Positions 59,384 to 64,000 of a stretch of DNA of 64,000 bases are shown one piece after another (positions within the stretch are counted from its first letter, which is position 1; each line of letters opens with the position of its first letter). This stretch comes from Archegozetes longisetosus (taxonomy: Eukaryota; Arthropoda; Arachnida; Sarcoptiformes; Trhypochthoniidae). A model generated the notes under the pieces. The model did no database searches. It was not told the origin of the DNA and saw only the letters and a list, made by a program, of their open reading frames with translations. The DNA is taken from NCBI GenBank assembly GCA_018873245.2, contig JAEMBT020000001.1, forward strand, positions 372,001-436,000, written 5' to 3'. The translations under genes and the position numbers were made by a program.

Positions 59384-62300
59384 ATTTTATTATCTCTTTT
59401 ATGCTCCAATCATGACCCGAATTTGTTTTTCTTCTTCATTCATAAAACTAATCCAAGTTATTTAGACGTTCGTCAAAGTGAACTCCAATCTAATTTGAGT
59501 GCAGATTAATGTGACAAAATAATTCATTTGATTAGTCGTCTCAGATTTGACTCATGAACAGGCGTTCACTTCAATATAAGAGATATTTCGTGGACTCAAT
59601 CAAATGTTCTCATTTCAAAGTTTTACTTCGAATAACTTGTGTCGAAAACAGCTTTTGCTGGTTATAATCAAACATGAATGGCAAAAATAGTTCCACAAAA
59701 ATATGCTCAGTACTAGTCAGCAAATTATGGTTAAAGGATTGGTCTGATGCAATAATAATAGGTTGAAGTGGTCCCACTTCTCACAAGTGGTATACATATG
59801 TACTTATGTTTATCAATTGTTTTGATATGTGGTCAAATTTTTATTAAATATCGTACGATGGCTTCTAATTGTAAATTAGTCTGAACGAAAGTTATTCACT
59901 TTAGTGGGAGACGTGCTTCAATTTCAGTGAGACTTCATTACTACACTCTATGAAGTACTATAGTATTCGTGATATTCGAGTCCCAACTCGAATACAGTAA
60001 TACTAATACAGTATATCTATGAATGAATTTGCTGTAATAAAACTTTTTTCATAGTTAACATACTCGTTAACTGTTAACGCGATATTTAATAATTATGATT
60101 GGATTAATCAAATATTTATGCAAATGAAGGACAAAATAGTTTGATCGTAAGAGTCACACATTTTTCATTAGTAATGCATCAGAAAATTGTTTCCAAAAAA
60201 CTAAATCGCAATTTTGGGCGAATAATTTGTTGAGAATAGTAGCGTTAATATTAATAGTATTGCGGGCATAAGTGTGACAAGTATTGTAAAGACGTTTTCT
60301 AATAGTCTTATGTGTGCCTCAACAAAATAAGAAACATATTAGAGTCATGACAGCAGCACGAAATGCAAATTACATTATCATAAACTGAAAAAAGCATTCA
60401 ATTTATGAACTATCAAAATGAATCAGTTCTTGTAATTTATAAGGTTATAAGATTATTCCATACTTTGTTAGTTTTGAGCACTAAACTCGATAACTATTTG
60501 TTTTGCAAAAGTAAAGTTCTTTACGTTTGATGGAATGATTCGCACAACTGTTTAGTCAGTTTGTTGAACAAAACTCGATCAATCTGTCAAACCAATATGA
60601 TTTGTCTAGGCATTCACAGCATTCACCAAATCAAAGCACCACATATTCTCATATTAATAAAAACTCGTCTAATCAAAAGTCTCTCAACTACATTACGAGC
60701 ATTTTATTGCGCGCAAAAGTCTATAATTAAAGTGTCTCCATATTCAATATATTTACGACATCCGCTGTAAAATTTCATAAGAGTCCGATGGCTACTAAAC
60801 TTAATTTAAGTCGGATTGAAAATACAAATGTGTTTTCTTTACACTCACAAATACAATGAAAACGCGCAAAAATCGTTGAAAAGTGTTTCGGAAGCAAAAA
60901 GTGAAAAACTTTTGGAAGAGTTGTTTATATGGCTCTCTCAAAAGCTAAACTGTGCAGAATTATATTTATATTAGTTATTGAATTGTCAACAGTGATACTA
61001 ACTTAGAAGTACTTCACATTATTTCTTATGTGACACAAAAGCTTTTCTAACTTGTATTGATAGTGACACTATTATTATTTGTGACATATTCTGCCTCTCG
61101 CACTAACACACACTGAATCCCTTTTGGTATACATAACCTAAAGGTTTATGGATGCTATTGAGGAGTGAAACAGAATGTTGCACTTATCCCACTATTGAGC
61201 AGAAGCAGTTCTTCAGCTCCTTTTCTAAAGGTATTTTCAGCTCATACAATGTTTTTGGCACATTTTTTTCCTATATATTGATATACATTCTATCATTTGA
61301 ACTCAGGACTAACGATACACGAAGAGAGCAATTATTTTGAAAAATCAAGAGAACATTTTGTACACACTCTCTATCGAAAGTAATGAAAGTTTTTACGAGT
61401 TCATGTCTAACACAGTTATTATTCAACTGAAGGATATTAAGAGTTTTGATTTGCCTTATATGAAGCTTGCTATTCAATAGCAAATAATGCATTAGTGATG
61501 CGAAAATAAAAAATAGTGAATAAAGTTAAAGTAGAAGTTGTCAATGGTTTAATTAAATGCAATCCAGAGCTCCACTCATAGCAACTCTCTATTCATCTCT
61601 AGTCTCTCTTTTTTCTTCTCTTTTTTGCCTCAATTAGGATAGAGATCATTAACAGGCCTAGTATTAGATGTCAAATACTTACATTTACCTTTCATTTTGT
61701 GAACTAGAGAACACAATTAGACGTTAGTAGATTAAATTTAGACGTCATTTGAAAATGGAGATACTCATGTAGTATTAATCTAATTAGAAATTAGCATCAG
61801 CAATAATGCTTTCATCTATAGTATATTTCAAGTAAAGAAAATCAAACTAGAGTTCACTCAAATTCATTAATCACAACAATAAATTGAGCTTTAAATCTTT
61901 GTTTTTTACTCTCAATAAAATTGTTGTTCTGTCTAAGTCAGAGGTTTTATGACAGAATCATGCTTTAAAATATGTTTGGATCAAATTTAAACACATGGTT
62001 CTGTTAAATATTTTAAGAATAGAAGGCGAACAGCGTTAACGAAGTTTTCGTAAGTACTGGTATTTATTTATTTATTAAAGGACTTCATTTCATAAATATT
62101 TAGCTTTATTGAACTTGTAAATAGGCTGTGCAATATTTCTAAGAAGTTAAAATGTCACCAGTTCTAACAAAACAATTTAATGATTCTTTGCAGTTTTGCT
62201 AAAAATTTGCACTCTTTAACACACTTAAATCTAATATAATGTCAATTCTAGAGTGATCTATTGGTTAATCTAAGAAACATGAAACACAATCTCTTATCTC

Positions 62301-63653
62301 CGCCTTCATGTAATCATCTCCAGCATAAGATATTCAAACTAATTATAATGAATATGAGTGTTTTGCACAAAAATGTATTACATGAAACAACGTCAAAATT
62401 AGTGTAAAAGTTAATTATCTTATACTAAAAGAAGAATGTTTAAAAAAGCTGTGTATTAGATGAGAGCTTTATGTTATCTCTTGAGCTATCTTTGAAACTT
62501 GATGAGGAGTGCTCACGCATTAGCATGACTTCCTCACAACTTTAATGATATAACATAACTTTTTCGATTGAAGCACTCCACCACTCAAATCAATGTCCTA
62601 GGAGGAAATACATTTCCATACACTTATATCCTAATGTATGTCAAGTGTCGATTCAAATTATTTTACATTGGTTTTTTATTTGCTCGAAATTGCAAACTAA
62701 ATAAGTTAGGTTATAAAAAGTCTCTACTCAATTTGCAATGTGATACACAAAAGTCAGATACAATATAAAGACCACAAAAGCCAACTTTATTCCCAGATCT
62801 AAAACCAAGTTATTTACTGAGCAGAGCAAAAATTGAACAGACTTTAATGAACAGAGATGCGTCGTTACTCAGATTGCACTGAAAACTGCATCAAAACTTT
62901 AAGGTCTATCATATCTACTAAAATTGCAACATTCTTAGAAAGTTTCACTCTGAAAAATCTAATCATAAATTATTTAGTATTCAATTTTAGAACTCCAAAA
63001 ATAAATCAAAAACTACTCAAATAAAGTATTAATAAATATTCACAAGCAAAGTAATGTCACGCTTATTAAATTTATTATTGAAATCCTGACTTTTAATAAA
63101 ATTTGATATAATTACTTATTTTAAACATATAATTGGATAATGCCAAAATAATGTTTCTTTCATAGCACTTATTTAAAAATGTCATTAACACTATCTATTT
63201 TTAGTCGAATAATCAAAATAATTACTAATATATGATTCTATCATTCAAAAATGGTGGGGCTATTGTTTCGGAAATACTTTTCTGCAAAATTTCTGTTCCA
63301 AAAGTTTGAGAGACAGGAGCAGACTATAGAAATGATAGGAATTTTCATTAACAAAATAAATCTACTATGAAGTAAAGAATTTGGAAGGCCTACGATTTTC
63401 ACGCAGGCAAAGAGTTTTCTTATATATATATTCAGATCTATTTGCGACAGATTTCTATTTTCTACATATCAACAGAATATATTAGTTGTGTTCAGATACG
63501 AAACATGGACATCCATGAAATGCATTGGGAATTGAATTGTAAACTCAAGCCACACATTAAAGAGAAGCGAAAAGAATAGACTTTATCTCCAGTCTGATTG
63601 TAAGTATCAGCAAATTTCAGAGGAATAAATTCACATAAAATATCAGGATTAAA
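59384..63653. other. Region upstream of the distal KCNQ first exon
   Basis: Should contain the distal KCNQ promoter and any 5' UTR exon. I see no TATA box or coding exon I can defend. A CT-rich stretch (about 61597-61628) is the only simple repeat of note. Several open frames of 60-75 codons lack recognisable domains. Confidence 0.5.
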
Positions 63654-63987
63654 TTGTTTCCAAGTCAAGAGTATCGATATCTCTTTTTTGATCGTGGTTT
63701 ACAGCGATATACATCAATGACAGCTCTAAAAACTGAATTCTTAGATACTTGGCTTATTCATGAGTTGGATAAGGAAAATTCAGGAATAGGTTTTGTTGCT
63801 ATTGGTTTGTCTCAAAGTAGAGGTTTTTCATGTTTATTATCGATAATAGAGAGTACGGGATACGTCAAATTCTTATAAATGGAAAATTCTTTAAAGATAC
63901 GAGATCTAATCTTGAAAATAAATCTTGAAAGCTAGAACCTTAAAAGCAGGCGATAGAATCTACAAATTTTGGTCATAGTATTCTAAT
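63654..63987 (+). pseudogene. Possible PDZ-domain relic or exon
   Basis: A 74-codon frame (63654-63878, first codon TTG) contains WLIHELDKENSGIGFVAIG, resembling PDZ strand A plus the carboxylate-binding GLGF loop. About 50 bp past its stop, in another frame, ARTLKAGDRIYKFW (63931 on) resembles the PDZ segment DGRLKAGDRIL.VNG. The order is right but the spacing is longer than usual and a frameshift lies between, so I read it as a decayed copy. The window ends here. Confidence 0.25.
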
Positions 63988-64000
63988 CCAGGGTTTTTCA

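Noticed and set aside
1-64000. tRNA, rRNA, CRISPR arrays and prokaryotic operons.
   Set aside because: Looked for by eye; no cloverleaf with A and B boxes, no regularly spaced repeats and no ribosome-binding-site gene series. A covariance-model scan could still reveal a small RNA.

Overview
The window is AT-rich animal nuclear DNA with long introns, short exons, GT-AG splice sites and decayed DNA transposons. It is not bacterial or viral. Two spliced protein genes can be reconstructed, both on the minus strand. An arthropod or another invertebrate is the likely source: the channel is an invertebrate-style KCNQ, and the repeats are mariner-like and hAT-like with an interstitial CCTAA stretch. 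The sequence does not fix the taxon.

Gene 1, 5908-16844 (minus), is DTWD1, the tRNA uridine aminocarboxypropyltransferase. It has four coding exons and predicts 270 aa. The catalytic DSTW motif straddles the junction between exon 2 and a 47-bp exon, which is isolated between introns of about 2.2 and 7.8 kb. Gene 2, 22408-59383 (minus), is a KCNQ (Kv7) voltage-gated potassium channel. All phases close, giving 993 aa from the distal first exon or 995 aa from the proximal one. It contains S1-S6, the pore, the calmodulin-binding IQ helix A, helix B, helices C/D and a long disordered tail. Three features stand out: two alternative first coding exons 16 kb apart, a 26-nt microexon behind a GC-AG intron in the S4-S5 linker, and a selectivity-filter exon split by a 77-bp intron and reading CTVGYGD. 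A 126-bp phase 1-1 open segment at 25866-25991 is a candidate cassette exon.

Layout: 1-5907 is downstream of DTWD1, with one large inverted repeat. 5908-16844 is DTWD1, whose introns hold a decayed hAT-like element and an inverted-repeat element with a 46-bp tandem duplication. 16845-22407 is intergenic and contains a dead mariner-like element with a deleted hAT element nested inside it, the latter with a perfect 8-bp target duplication. 22408-32457 is the dense part of KCNQ. 32458-58895 is its giant first intron(s), including the proximal first exon at 42.4-42.9 kb and a stack of nested transposon remnants at 51.7-53.9 kb. 59384-64000 is upstream sequence with no firm gene, but the last 350 bp hold a possible PDZ-domain relic.

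The two genes lie head to tail about 5.6 kb apart. Nothing suggests they work together: one modifies tRNA, the other makes the M-type-like potassium current.
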